DNA of 64,000 bases from Cymbidium sinense. Lineage: Eukaryota > Streptophyta > Magnoliopsida > Asparagales > Orchidaceae. A program made the position numbers and the translations under genes. Below are positions 34,431-47,045 of the stretch, one piece after another. The notes under the pieces were generated by a model. That model saw only the letters and a program-made list of their open reading frames with translations. It did not search any database and was not told the DNA's origin. Location: assembly GCA_021442155.1 (NCBI GenBank), contig CM038229.1:70328443-70392442 (forward strand). Reading direction: 5' to 3'. The stretch's first letter is position 1. Every line of letters begins with the position of its first letter.

Positions 34431-36140
34431 TATTTTCTCTTGAAAAGATCTCTGTCGTTGTTGTGGCTAACTTGAGAGGGCATCTGCTGCGTGTTCTACT
34501 CCTTAGAATATGAGTTATCGATGGGTCTCGATTACGGCAAGAAGTGACTTTGCCAAAAGGCGATCGGCATGCGGATGGTGTCGAAGTCTCCTTCAACTTG
34601 TGAGGCCACAAGTGAGTCGTGTAGATGGCTAAGTTGGACCTCACACGGTCAATGGCGAACCTTAGTCATCACGAGGGCCTCGTACTTGACATTATTGGTG
34701 GGGAACTTTAGTGCGGCACTCTAAAGTTATTTTACTTGGGAGATAAGCAAAATTCACGCTCCCTTAGCGGAAGTACACAGCTCCATCAACATACAATGTC
34801 CATTGATTTGTCATGGAGTGATGAATGATCTGTTCAGGTGGTGATGGGATGGTACATTCTACAACGGTGTGAGCACTTGTGACTTTATATCGGGGCGTGG
34901 AAGAAAATGGATGTCAAACTCTCCAAGCTCGTAGACCACTTCATCAACCTTCCGGATACATCGGGCTTTTTTGAGAATAGTTCTTAATGGAAGATGAGTA
35001 TAGCGTTGATGGTGTGGGCCTGAAAGTACGGTCGCAATTTTCATGCAAAATGCACTAGGGCCAACGCTGTCTTATCTGCTAATGGATAGCGTCCTTCGGT
35101 ATCATAAAGAATTTTGCTGACATAATAAATGGATCGTTGCAATGAATTCTCCCTGCGTATCGACGAGACTTACGGCATGAGAAGAAACAAGATAGATATG
35201 CACTTCTCTCCTTGGATAGGCTTTGATAATGAGGGGAAGCTAAATAGACTGAAGTTGCTCAGCGGTCGACATTCGTCATCCCGGAATCCATTTCCTCGAC
35301 CCTAAGATTTTGAAGAATGGTAGATACTTATCTCTGGCGGGCCAAGAATCGTGATAAAGGCGCAATCCTTCCGGTCAAGCGTTGGACTTCCATGATCGTT
35401 CTTGGAGGTGACATGTCCTTGAGTGCTTTTATCTTCGGGTTGGCCTCATCCGTGAGTGACCATGAAGCCTAGGAATTTCGGAGGAAACTCAAAAATGCAC
35501 TTGCTTGGGTTGAGCGCATCTTGTAGTGTCGAAGAATATCAAAGCCTTGTTGGTCGATATATGTGATATTTCCAAGCTCTTCACCATATCATCAACATAC
35601 ACCTCCATATTGTGCCTATAAGATTCTTGAAGATCTTATTCATAAGCGTTGATATGTTGCTCCGGCATTTTTTAGTCCGAATGGCATGACGATAGCGATA
35701 TAGTCCCTTATCTTTGGAAGGATGTTGCTTCCTCATCTTTTGTTCATCGATTTGATTGTAGCGAATAGGCATCCATGAAGCTCGACATCGATGTCAATGT
35801 CATCAACTAGTTGGTCGATCGAGGAAGCTATCTTTTGGGCATGCGATTAAGGTCGGTGTAGTCGATGCACATTCTCAGAACCGTTGGCCTTCTTGACTAA
35901 CACTACGTTAGCCAACCGGTGGGGTAGTAGACTTCTCGAATGAATTTGACTTCCAGTTTGGTGATTTCTTGTTCTATGACCTGTCGTTGGCGAAGGTTCT
36001 TTTCTTACATCAGGCTTGTAGGTTAAGTCAACTTTGAGAGTGCGTAATGACTTGGGTCAATGCCGAGAATCGGATGCGCTCGGGCAAAGATATCTTGATT
36101 TTACGTGAAAATCTACGTACGATTTCTCGGTGAAGCGATC
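34430..36140 (-). pseudogene. reverse transcriptase and RNase H region
   Basis: The reverse transcriptase active-site motif YVDDM lies at 35599-35585. Upstream pieces (VVLVKK, near 35910; SIDQLVD, near 35830-35800) match the usual Ty3/gypsy order. RNase H side: a frame at 35044-34859 contains YELGEFDIHFLPRPDIKSQ, a hallmark of Tat/Athila-type RNase H. A second RNase H-like stretch continues to about 34430. The frame changes many times. Confidence 0.8.
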
Positions 36141-36167
36141 CACCTTCACCCTTTGCGATGGATCAAC

Positions 36168-36651
36168 TTAGATAGGAAGACAAATTACATCTTCAACCGG
36201 AGAAGCCCTTTGAGGTATCCTCATCGTAGGTGAAGTTCTCGATGTTGAGGGTTCTTGGCGTAAATGGTGGGCTTGCTTGATATAAGCGCTTGTCTTCTGT
36301 TGATTCCCACCACCTGCGGTGGTGTCGAATTTCATCTTGAGGTGAGGCAGTGTGCTGGAATATAAGAGGTCTCCCAAATATTGCATTATGCGGACTCGGA
36401 CTTGACTGATATATATCAAGTGGGTTGCGTGTGGAAATTCCCAAGAGTTACGGGAAGGCGATTGTCCCCACTATCTGGTCGATTATCAAATCCATACGAT
36501 TGGGCCGGGTTGAAGCTTCTCTTTCTATACCCATCGAGGAAAGTGGAGTAAAAAGAACATCAACCGAACTCCCATTGTCGATCAATATCCTTTTAATATT
36601 GAAGCACGGATCAGACCCCAGCGATGTGAGGGGATCTTGATGTGGGATCAC
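36168..36651 (-). pseudogene. aspartic protease region
   Basis: Retropepsin active-site motif ILIDNGSSVDVLF lies in the 36651-36448 frame, followed in other frames by HNAIFGRP (36444-36193). Both are typical of Ty3/gypsy protease. Frame breaks separate them from gag and RT. Confidence 0.8.
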
Positions 36652-36834
36652 GAAGCCCTCTAGATCTAAATCATCAAAGGTGATAGAATGGTCAACCTTC
36701 TTGACTCCTCGCTCTTGAAGGCGAATGAATATTTGGCTAGATAACGGCCCTCCGCAATTATTTTATCTCTCCTTGGCGGTTCCTCTATTTGGTTGCCCCA
36801 TTTCTTTGACAGCGGGTTGGTTTTGTATAAAAGC

Positions 36835-38100
36835 CTAGATACCCTTGCGTATTAGTCTTTCAATCTCCTCCTTGGTTGGTGGCACTCTTGGTGTGCCCAG
36901 TGAAAGTGGCATAATTTCTCTTGATTTCCAATTCCGGGCTTTAAAGGTGCGCCACTTGGCGCCATCCTCTTCTTGATGGGATGTTCGCGCGGCGTGTTGA
37001 GCAGTATATTTTCTCTTTTGGTCATGCCATTTGAGGAGGTTTTGGGGAGGTTCTTTGCCTCTCTTCTTTTCGAGATGTTTGAACATCATCTTTGGGAACC
37101 TTCTTCTTGCTTGGTGGTTCAAGCTTGTAGATGAGCGATAACTTCATCGGAGATTTGTGCCTCTATTAGGTGGACCAAGATAGGAATGGGCGTCTCCGCA
37201 TTAATGATGAATAGAAGTATCCTGACCGGAGTCCTCCGAGAAGCACGCCCCTCAAAAGTTCTGGATCTACTCCTGGTATCTGTCGGGCTTCAGAGGAGAA
37301 CCTCTGGAAGTATTCTTTGAGGGACTCTCCATCGTTCTGGCGGATTCCGGAGAGATGTGATGAATCCCTGATGATTCTCTTGTTCGCCAGGAACTGTTCT
37401 ACAAAAAATCTGGCGAGCTCTCCAAATGATCGGACGGACCCCTTAGCGAGTGAATAGAACCAATCGAGCACGTCCTTTGAGTCGGGGAATACGACGACGA
37501 GTCATTTACGAATGTGCATGATCGTGATCGATATGCTCGTCTGGATCGGTTGTGCCATCGTAGGGTCCATCTTTGGGAAGCTTGAATCTCCGAATCGGGT
37601 ATTGCGAGATGATCTCGGGCGAGATGAGTTTTGGAAGAAGCGGCGGAGAATGGATCATTCGGTGTTTGTAGAACTCTTCTGCACCGGTGTCGTAGTTCAT
37701 CGCGTATAAGGTGGCGTGGAGTTTCACCGTCTGGTGAAACCATTCATGTGGGGTGAGTAGAAGCTGGCGGTATCAAGTTCGACATCGGATGTGGTGCCAA
37801 GGGTTCTCTACTTGTTGATCCGGCATTCCGGGTAATCATTCTCGGGAAGAAAATGGATTATCTTTGAGGCGTCGGAACACAGCTCTTCCAGGCGTGTTGG
37901 AGCGTTTTGGTCCTCTCGCGAGTTGAAGAAATTCGGGAATCCTCCATCCTTTGAACGATCTTCCAAAGAGGGGCTGTGGACCCTCACACGGGAGACAGTC
38001 ATATGTAGAAGTGTTGGAGACTTGGCGTCCTTGATCCGAGAATGAGGGCGTTGGAGCGCAAACCGTTTACCAACCATATTGGAGATATAGCAATGGGGAA
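36835..38100 (-). pseudogene. gag region
   Basis: Capsid-like Retrotrans_gag sequence. FKLPKDGPYDGTTDPDEHID lies in the 37727-37506 frame. The 37471-37166 frame has LDWFYSLAKGSVRSFGELA, FVEQFLANKR and ESLKEYFQRFSSEARQ. Lys/Arg-rich pieces (37122-36835) follow. The 38122-37808 frame is the probable N-terminal part, starting just inside the primer-binding site. Frameshifted between pieces. Confidence 0.8.
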
Positions 38101-38101
38101 C

Positions 38102-38122
38102 TGTTTTTTCCTGACGGCGCAT
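38102..38122 (-). promoter_or_regulatory. degenerate primer-binding site
   Basis: Directly inside the 5' LTR, the minus strand reads TGCGCCGTCAGGAAAA. It resembles the TGGCGCCGTC... tRNA-primer sites used by many plant Ty3/gypsy elements, but one G is missing. Position fits; primer identity is inference. Confidence 0.5.
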
Positions 38123-38968
38123 TGCGTCTTTAGAATTTTATTCGGTAGATCACGAGATCTTCGTAGCCAAAATTATCAACACCTGGCGGGATATGAACAC
38201 GGGGTTATTGGAAAACCCGTTAAGGAAAAACGGGGCCTTGCAGTCTGTAGAACTTTCACTATGTGTTCAAAGATCTGAGTCCTTGCTTCTCGTTAGTTGG
38301 AGAAGAAGGTGTTTTGGAAACAATATTAGTGTAGAAAAATATAATATCGGTCAACTCCAACCCAAGGAGAAGTTTCCCAAAAGCGGCGAGCGGATCTTAG
38401 CAACCTCTTGATCTTCGGGAGAAAAAGCGGCAAGCGGTCTTTTCTAGTCCTCAGAGGCGATCTCCTAAGGCGAGCTCGATCTTGAGCCTTATGGTGGCTT
38501 GGTGGTGATAGATGATCGGCGTCAAGGTCGGGTGGTTCTCGAGCTCTCAGTCTATTCGCTCCTCTAAGGTGAGAATGAGGCTCTATTTATAGATTTTTGG
38601 GTGGCGAGCCTTGTAAATTGGAAAACTCCAACCACTCCCATCGACGGCGGTCGATCCCCCGATCGGGCGGTGTATTTTTGATGGGTGCCTTAATGATGTC
38701 GGGGTGATCTTAGATGCGTTGGATTCGTCTTGCGAGCCTCGATCGACTATAAATATGTCGATTTTGGTGACCATTTAATCGGGATCCATTTTCATGCCCG
38801 ATAGCTTGATCCGAGTCGATTCGAGCTCGGATCGGAATGGTTGATGTTGCTATGTTCGTCTCGAGGCGGTCGGTTATTTGTAGGCTTGCTGAAATCGATG
38901 ATTAGATCGAGCATTTGAAAATGCTTTGAGATTAGGTGCTTGATCGATTAATTTTCGAGGATGTATCA
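38123..38968 (-). repeat. 5' LTR (right copy)
   Basis: Plus-strand ends are TGCGTCTTTAGAATTT and GAGGATGTATCA (TG...CA). It aligns with 28769-29632, and the minus-strand TATA box is kept at 38592-38584. Divergence is mainly small indels. Confidence 0.85.
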
Positions 38969-39626
38969 ATACGTCTAATCCTTCATTAGTTTTTTTTTCT
39001 AATAAAGTAACTATTGGAATATTGTGTGAGAGAGAGAATGGAAAGAAATAAAAGAAAATTTATAGAATCTTAGAGAAGAAAGAAACTCTCATATTTTATA
39101 TTTTTAGTGTCTTTTAGTATATAGAATTAGATGAGATTTTATAGATTTGTGTTATTTAATAATATCAACATTTTACCTCTTATTTATAGACTCAAATTGA
39201 TAATAATTAGTTATATTTTCAAATAATAATAATAAACTTTTAAAAAACTTTGTAACTCATTTGTGTTTTAGTTAGGTTTAATCAATCATCTAATATGGAG
39301 AGTGTTGAAAGAACTGTGCGGTTAATGGATATGTCAACTTAGTTGATTGGTAATGATGGGTTGATGATCAATTTATTAAATTTATATTAGTCTTGATTTG
39401 ATTAAATTTTTTTTAATTAAGGGACTATTTGGAACAGTTATAGCTGTATGATAAAGTATTGATGAACGTGCTCTACAAGAAGCTGCTAGTTGAAGAAACT
39501 ATGGTGGATATATATATATATATAGTAAAAGTTGTCTAAAGTGATAAAACACATTCATTTGTATGATATTGTATATGCTTATAATACTAAAATTGATATC
39601 TACTTACAAAAATATATACTTTAGGC

Positions 39627-39688
<62 letters not shown>

Positions 39689-41400
39689 CTCAAATTGTAA
39701 CTTTCTAACTTAATAGTCAATCGGGTTGAAAAATATAGATTTTTTTTTTATACAAATTTCTCAAAATATGGCGAGAACACATCTAAAGCGTAATATGCGA
39801 TTGTAGGCATCCAATGTCATCCAAATGAAACAAGTGATCATGATTAGATGCAGTTATCTGCCAATGCAGTATAATGATTGTATTTACCCAAATTACTTAT
39901 TTGTACCTCTTTCGAATCTTATTTAAATTTTACTCGGATTAATATCAGTCATTGTGAATTCTAAACAAGTACTCAATAGTCAGAAGCGGATTATTTTTAT
40001 CTAAGATAAATTTTTGGATATATTCTATCAGTAATAAAATGTTGATATATTTGTTATATTATTTATGATATATATAAAGTAAAATTTCTTAAAATTCAAT
40101 AAAACTGAAGAACGGATGATAATAATAATGAAGGTATATGTTAAACTTTTTTATGTCAAAGCATAGCACATGTAATGCTATTTCAAGATTAAAATATGTT
40201 AAAACTGCAAATGCATAGTATAGTTATTAATTGGATTAATATAGCTAACACTAGGGAACAATCCACTAGACTTTTCTGGACCTTTATTAGCCTAATCTGC
40301 TTCTTTTACTAAGTGGGGAACTCTCCAGTCTCCACTAGAGTTTGTTTCTTTAGAATGATATCAAATTGGCAGTCCAGAGTGGCCTGGCCCACAAATTCGA
40401 TTCAAATATGATCCATTACAGACAATTCGATGAATTATATAATCGAATAAAATAGCTAATAAATAATAATAATAAAAAGCTCACGGGATAAGTTCAAACT
40501 TCTGGTATTTATAATATTTATTTAATATTGTGAGAATTTCTACTCATGATTTTTAGTGGCCTATAAAATTTAAAGTAAATATGTGTATTTTTTTTTCATT
40601 TTGTAACTATAAATACAAAATTTATTACAGTACAAAAAAATTCTTATCTTTTATTTTTATATGAAAATCATGCATACAAATAGATAATAGAGAAGAATAT
40701 AGAAAATATCAAATTTTTAATCTAAAAAGAAAAAAATCATGAGACATAGTCTAATCAAAATACTCCACTGTGAATGAGATTTTATAGTATTTACAGATGA
40801 AAATTTTGATAAATTTAACTAGAATCTCATCACAATACGATACATAATGGATCTTTTGATCATAGATTCTTCTTCTGATATTTGTGTCTTGCTTTCTAAT
40901 TTGAGTGAATTTAGACTTTTTAAATTTTCACTTCGAGACGTTTGATTTGATTATAACATGTTAGATTTGGAGATCATTTGACCTTCTAGTTAATATGTTG
41001 AAGCTTCTCATTATATTTTAAATAATTGATTTGAGCACATTTAGACTCAAATAGGATTGCCTTGCACATATCATTTTATGCGCTTGTTAGATCTCAGAAT
41101 TATTAAGTGGCAGAAAAAATTGTTGGTTTGCCTTCACAAGAAACGACTGAACATTACTGATGATTTGCAATTTGTGATGGATAAAACAGTTGAATAATAT
41201 TTGCAACATTACTTTAGCTGATATAAAAAATATCAACTTGATTGAGCAGAGATTTATTTTAATTTTTAGATGAGTTTTTTTTTGGGTATGAATTAAGTTA
41301 AAGAATTGATTCTCAAGGTCACAAGAATTATAATTAAAAATTTATATTTATGGTTGTTCTATATGTGATTTAAGATTGTTGCATGTTAGCATGTTCATGT
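38969..41400. other. AT-rich intergenic DNA
   Basis: No recognisable gene on either strand. It holds (TA) runs near 39511-39525 and 39630-39687. An LTR-like relic (TTTGATTTGATTATAA...TTTGGAGATCATTTGA) lies at about 40840-41060. Confidence 0.6.
39630..39687. repeat. (TA)n microsatellite
   Basis: About 29 TA dinucleotides in a row. Confidence 0.95.
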
Positions 41401-41499
41401 CAATATAGTAGAAGAGTTTTTACTTCTCAATTTTGTATGAAAACTTAGCACACAAAAAAAATAAGTGAGAAAGTTAAGAACATGGAAAACATCAAAATT

Positions 41500-42800
41500 T
41501 TATGTGAAAAGTTCAAGCTCGGAGAAACCATGATGCTAAGCCCAAATTAAATTATTGCATTAGATGTTCATTTATTATAAATATTTGCTCACTCTTAAAG
41601 CGGAGAATATGAGATTACAAGAGTGGGTTGATGGTGAAAGATATTGCGAGTCAATAAGGTGTCTTTTCTTGATGGCACAATGACAATAGCTTGATAGTGG
41701 AGGTCGATACGATATGATGAAGGCTTGTGATAAAGTGAAGATGTTATGATGATCTATGAAGTATGATGTATTAACGTAGAAGAAAGTTGTTGGGGTATAA
41801 TAGTTTATTGATAGTTTGAAATGACAATTAGGATTTGATATCAGAACAAGTGGTTGAACTCTTGTTGTTTAGTAAAACTGATGGTGGTTTGGACAAAACA
41901 ATCTTGGTGAGTGAAAGATAGTGATCAAATGATAGTCATTAGGAGGTGGTCTAATAATGGGAAGCGTTTAGAAATATAGATAGATGATCCATGGACAATA
42001 GTCAAATGATGGTGACATGGAGAACAATGGTGAGAAGGTGATTTGATGATGATGGATAATATGGTTTGGTGATGCAATTATATGGTGGTGGTTAGGAAGC
42101 GGCTATAATGGTGGTCGAAGCGGTTCAATCACAACACTAGGATAATAATTTGGTGATGGTTCAGAGGTGATTCAATGATGGTGGTTTAGAAACCGGGGAA
42201 TAGTGTTTAAATAGTTAATGACAATGGTCAGGAGGTGTCGAAGTGACAACAATCAAAGGATTGTATCAACTATAACATTAGGAGATGGTTCAATAACAAT
42301 TAGATGATGGTGGTTTGATGGCGATAGCGATTCAATTATACAATCTCGACTATAATGATGAGATGCCAGTGTTAACAGTTGAGTAATAGTAGTTCGATGG
42401 ACAATTAGAGGCATCGATGAAGTTGCTTGGATGGTGGAAGTCCTCTAGAATTCTTTAAACTTCAGAGTTCTCTTCAATCTCAAATTAAAGTCCCCCACAT
42501 ATAAAGAATGATGACACATTTATACATTTGAAAATTGTCATTCTTTGTAAATATAAATAAAATATAAACTACTTCATCTAATAACCCAAAATAACCCTCT
42601 TAATCATAAGAAGTTTCTCAAGCATTTGAGTCTCTTAATGTTGTTAGAATTCAATAATCTTACTCATTAGCTTCATCTCATTGAGATACTCAATTTGATT
42701 ATAAGCATATCAATTTTGGAGATAATTTAATAATTCAAATTATACTATAAGTTTTCAATAATATTCAATGTGTTTGATTTGGCTCATCGATTGAATGGTC
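41500..42800 (-). repeat. LTR-like relic with GATGGTGG-rich tract
   Basis: A degenerate GATGGTGGTTTGATGA-type tract (41600-42420) is followed by a CTTCA...AATCTC stretch and CTCAATTTGATTATAAGCATATCAATTTTGGAG (42690-42730). The same order is seen at 46180-47040, and in weaker form in the retrotransposon LTRs, so a shared LTR ancestry is likely. Orientation is inferred. Confidence 0.45.
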
Positions 42801-44660
42801 ACTTATGTTGTCATCAAATTTTATTTATTTATTTTTGTTCAGATGGTCAACTTGGCTATAAGTTTTGCAAAATAGGAGTTTGAATGCCTGAGAATACAAA
42901 TTTAGAGGTTGTCCAATTGAGTATGCATCAACATTCATATTTGAACAAATGAATTTTTTTTAATGACATAATGACCTTGAAACTTTGACTATTTAAAATT
43001 TACTAATAAAAAACTTGATAATTTTAATGAAATTAGAAACTCAATATCACACTCAATCACTGGTTAATTTGATAAAGGAAAAAAATACATTTTAATACTA
43101 TTTTTATGAAATCAATCATTGTTCCCTCTAAAATGTGATTAATTGGCATAAATTGTTTGTGTGTGCATAGAAACACACTTATTTACTAGTCAAACCCCAC
43201 TTAAATAATAAGTCATATATAACAAAATCACCCACATTATTGCTACTCTTATCTAAATTTTTTATTTTTCAAAGAGGTCATATATAATCACATCATTTCA
43301 TGCATTTTTTTATATCATTTATCAATGGATGCAAATGAAATATATGTTTATATTTTAGTTTTTAGATTGTGTGGTTTCAAAATAATTATTATTAAAAAAT
43401 ATATAAAAAGAAGTTAGGCATAGCTTAAGTGTAGATTATACCAAGTAATAATAAACTAGCAACTGAAAAAGAACTTATAGTTAGACTATAAGGTGTTAAA
43501 TAATCTACTTATAGGTCCAATCACATATTACACTTGATTCACATTAATGATTTTATAACATCTCATGTGCTTTGTAGAAATAATGCATTCTTTTTTTTTT
43601 TTTTGGATCATCATTGGTGTTCTTATTAGTGCATGGTTTATATCAATTCGATTTATAAAATTTATAGTTTAGCTTATGCATATAATTATATAACAATCAA
43701 TTTTTATTGAGTATTAAAGTAAATTAAACACTATTTTTATTCTATTTAATTAGTATGTACAAAATTTTTAGATGAGTTAATCTCTTTTATAAGCTCAATA
43801 ATTGGTTAAAAGCTTTTTTGGTTAAATTATAATTAGTCTTAATTCTTAGCATCTATAATATTACAAATATTTTAGAATATTCACTACATAATGATCATGA
43901 AAGTCATAATGTTGCACTAAATAAATCATTAACTTATGAATTATATTATTTAAAGGCTCTTTTATGTTATTTAAAGCCTTTTGACATTTGACTATCAACG
44001 CGTGTGGGCGAATAACATCTTAAATCATTTCTTGATATTAAATTATTTGATAATTTGAAAAATTAATGTGACTAATTCTTGTCTCTATATGTAATGTAAG
44101 GTAAAGTTCAATATCAACAATTAAAATAAAAAACATTTCAAATAGATCATTTCATCATGAATCGAGTAAAATTTATAATCCAACATTTGAAACATCGACA
44201 TAATTTAGTCTCTTTGAGTATTTATTGCGACTATTCATTAATATATTTCTCCATTCATGTATATATACATCTTCAACTATTTATTTCTTAAAAGAATATA
44301 CTCTATATATTAAATTTTGATATGTTATATCCATAATATTTCTTCGAATTACATAAAATATAGAGTAAATTATTATATATTTGAAAGATAATGTGAATTA
44401 GTAGTGGCAACCAGCACTGATAGGTGGTGACATTTGGCGGGCAATAACAACGATTAATTTGACTTTACACCTAATTATATATTTAAAATTCATTTAATTT
44501 GAAAATTTTTAAATATATTATGTTTGAACTAAAAAATATATTTTTAATACACTTTATTTTATATATAGTATCACAAACAATAGAATTTTTAAAATACGCT
44601 AATTTAATTTATAATGCTCAATAAATGCTGCTAATCAATTTACCCTTAAATCAGTAAATG
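42801..44660. other. AT-rich intergenic DNA
   Basis: No gene, repeat array or transposon end recognised on either strand. Confidence 0.6.
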
Positions 44661-44663
44661 TGG

Positions 44664-44740
<77 letters not shown>
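44664..44740. repeat. (TA)n microsatellite
   Basis: About 38 TA dinucleotides in a row. Confidence 0.95.
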
Positions 44741-44743
<3 letters not shown>

Positions 44744-45144
44744 TCTGTTGCCGCAATAATTTTAAAAGAAATGCTCTAAGAATTCATTTTTTGGAAGCTA
44801 ATTGAGAATAAGTAGGAAATATTTTTAGAAGTGAGCATTTTAATTATCCTATTATTGATATTTATATTTTTAAAATTTAAATTATTGAGATTCTAAATTG
44901 ACATTTTGTTAGAAATTTATTATTTAGATTCTGATAATATAAGATTATAAAAATAATTAATAATTGAAGATTTATTCAAACATAATGTTTTAGAACTTAA
45001 GTCTAAATTACTTTTAACATAAATCAGAGGCTCCATTTATTCTAAAATTTGAGAATTATTGAATTGTCTTCTTTCTTAAAAAAATAAAGTTATTCCAGAC
45101 TCTTCTAGACTAATTTGCCAGTTAACATTACTTAAGCCAATGTT

Positions 45145-45300
45145 TCTTAGCCGGAGCCATGAATTCGTGTAATACGGCGAACACTGAATGTTCGTCGACG
45201 ATCTTTACGGTGGTTGAGGGAAGACTTATGGCTTCAGGATTGCAAACTTTTCATCACTTTCTGCATTTAATTTGGAAATCGAGGTAATAAATTATATTCC
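45145..45300 (+). pseudogene. isolated ascorbate oxidase exon 4 relic
   Basis: Matches locus 1 exon 4' (26233-26385): CCGGAG(A)CCATG-ATTC, TGTAATA-GGCGAAC, CATCACTTTCTGCATTTAAT, then GAAATCGAGGTAATAAATTATAT, including the start of the next intron. It has more substitutions than locus 2 and frame damage. Because intron bases are kept, it arose by DNA duplication, not retroposition. No neighbouring exons are seen. Confidence 0.85.
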
Positions 45301-45383
45301 CTATTTTAAATTACATTTTTTTCTCTTATGTTAAATTTAGAATTTGTCAGAATTATGTTGAAGATTAAATCCTAGCCATCGAG

Positions 45384-45596
45384 ATGGAGACGGTGTCGCT
45401 ACCCATTGCTGCCCTCAGTTTGTTTGCTTGTGCGGCCGACGCCGTTGCCGCGAGGATGCTCCATGGCTCATGTTCTGCTAACGGCGGCAAGCTTACCGCT
45501 CTTTTGGTACAGTGGTTCCCTTGTCGTCGTCTAGGGTTTCGATTTTGGGGCAGAATTGAGTTCCGAACGTGGGTCCCTAGGGCGGTGGGTCATTAA
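45384..45596 (+). CDS. unrecognised open frame, possible first exon
   Basis: GC-richer than its surroundings. It encodes METVSLPIAALSLFACAADA then Ala/Leu-rich sequence, with a possible GT donor after GGCAAGCTTACCGCTCTTTTG (GTACAG at about 45507). No downstream exon is recognised. It could be the first exon of a decayed gene or chance. Confidence 0.25.
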   Translation: METVSLPIAALSLFACAADAVAARMLHGSCSANGGKLTALLVQWFPCRRLGFRFWGRIEFRTWVPRAVGH

Positions 45597-45599
45597 CGA

Positions 45600-46180
45600 G
45601 TTGGGGATTCTGGAATCTTTAAAAGGGAATATCCGGTTTTTTATTCGACCGTTTTTTTAGAAATGGCTGGACCGGTATTTTTCTCTTCAAAAATTTTCTC
45701 ATAGGATGTTCAGATTTTATTATTATTATTATTATTATTTTTTTTTGCTAAAGTTCATCCAAAGATAAAATGTCTACCCTGATCAAAAATTATAGTTGTT
45801 TAAATACAAATACAAGATTGTATCAACTTTTTTTATTTATTTTGGGCAAACATTTTTATAACCTGATACATTTTATATTAAGATATTTTTATTATATATT
45901 TTTTAATGGTGGATTAGACTGTTTATGCTGCTTTGATCATTATATGAGATCAAAACTTCTTTAGAATCAATACCCCTGAGAACTCAAGTCTCCGTACCAT
46001 ATATTGCTAGCTAGGTAGATGTATATATACACATGAAAATGAATATGTTAATTTGAGAGTTTTAACGAACATAAATTTGAAAAATAATTTAATTTACATA
46101 TGTATATGTTGATTAATCATGAATTATGTAGATTTTTTTATCTCTTAGAGTAGTTTAAGTTTTTTTTAGATAATGGGATT
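45600..46180. other. AT-rich intergenic DNA
   Basis: A short (ATT)n tract lies at 45718-45741. The open frame at 45770-45964 has no recognisable features. Confidence 0.6.
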
Positions 46181-46189
46181 ACAATTATA

Positions 46190-47045
46190 TGTGAGAAAGC
46201 GACAGCGAAATCTCGAATCATGATAATAGCTATCGGCGGTAGTTAGTACGTAATAGTGGTGGTAATGATCGGTGATAGTGAATGGCGGTGTCGGTGATGA
46301 TCAACGATTGTCGGTGGTGGTGCGTAGTGGTATCAGCGGCCGGTCGATGGTGACAATAGTGGCCGGCAATCGGCCGGCGGTGGTCGGCACGGTTGTCGGG
46401 CAACAGCGGTACCGTTGGCGATGGCCGGCAAGTGCGGCGTGGTCGGCGATGATGACCAGCGGCGGTGGCCCGATGATCCGCATTAGTCGATAACAGCGAT
46501 GATTGATAGTGGTAGGTCGCAGCAAGCGATAATGGCAGCGGCGGGCAGCGATGGTGGCAGCGGCGATGTGGTGAGGCGATGACGGCGATGGCCGGTGGTG
46601 ATGAGGCGGCAGTGGTTGAGTCGGTGAAACCGGTAGTGGCAGCGGTGGGTCGGCGATGGTTGGCGGCAGACGGCGGTAATGGCGGCCGTCGAGTGATGCA
46701 ATTATGCTTGGAGGATCTTCATGCCTGAAGTTCTATCTTCTCTTTAACGATCTCCCCCTGAAGAATGAGGCTATTTATATATTATGGGAGTGATATATAT
46801 CTGAGCAAAATTCAAACCACACCATCGGCTCGAAATGATTCCTTGATCATCGATGTATTTCAAGTATTTGAATGCTCAAATGAAGTCAGAATTAAGAGAT
46901 CTTAGGTTTGATAAATCCGGCTGGTCAAGACACTCGATTTGATTATAAACATTCCATATTCAGGAGTCGACTGATATCACAAAGTTTTCAATTATATTTT
47001 AAGTGCTTGATCTAAGTTAGTCTTAACTTATCGGTGCTTTCGACA
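46190..47045 (-). repeat. LTR-like relic with GGTGGCGG-rich tract
   Basis: A GC-rich degenerate GGCGGTGGTCGGCGATGG tract (46240-46690) precedes AAGAATGAGGCTATTTATA (46761-46779). The retrotransposon LTRs have GAATGAGGCTCTATTTATA at the equivalent place after their own GGTGGTGG tract. Further downstream, CTCGATTTGATTATAAACAT parallels CCTCGATC(G)ACTATAAATATG of the LTR. It is likely a diverged solo LTR of a related element. Confidence 0.5.

Larger units (their letters stand above)
28769..38968 (-). mobile_element. Ty3/gypsy LTR retrotransposon, Tat/Retand-like, ~10.2 kb, decayed
   Basis: Two direct LTRs flank gag, protease, reverse transcriptase, RNase H and integrase in Ty3/gypsy order on the minus strand. 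A long 3' region follows, containing minisatellites and an opposite-strand coding region. Extra antisense frames between integrase and the 3' LTR are known in Tat-lineage elements. All frames are interrupted. Clear 5-bp target duplications were not found (ACACT left, ATACG right), so either the ends are off by a few bases or a flank has changed. Confidence 0.85.

Noticed and set aside
28764..38973. Target-site duplication for the LTR retrotransposon
   Set aside because: The 5 bases outside the proposed ends (ACACT and ATACG) do not match, so no duplication is claimed.
46272..46701. Open frames in the GGTGGCGG-rich tract on both strands
   Set aside because: Low-complexity repeat with open frames on both strands; composition, not coding, explains them.
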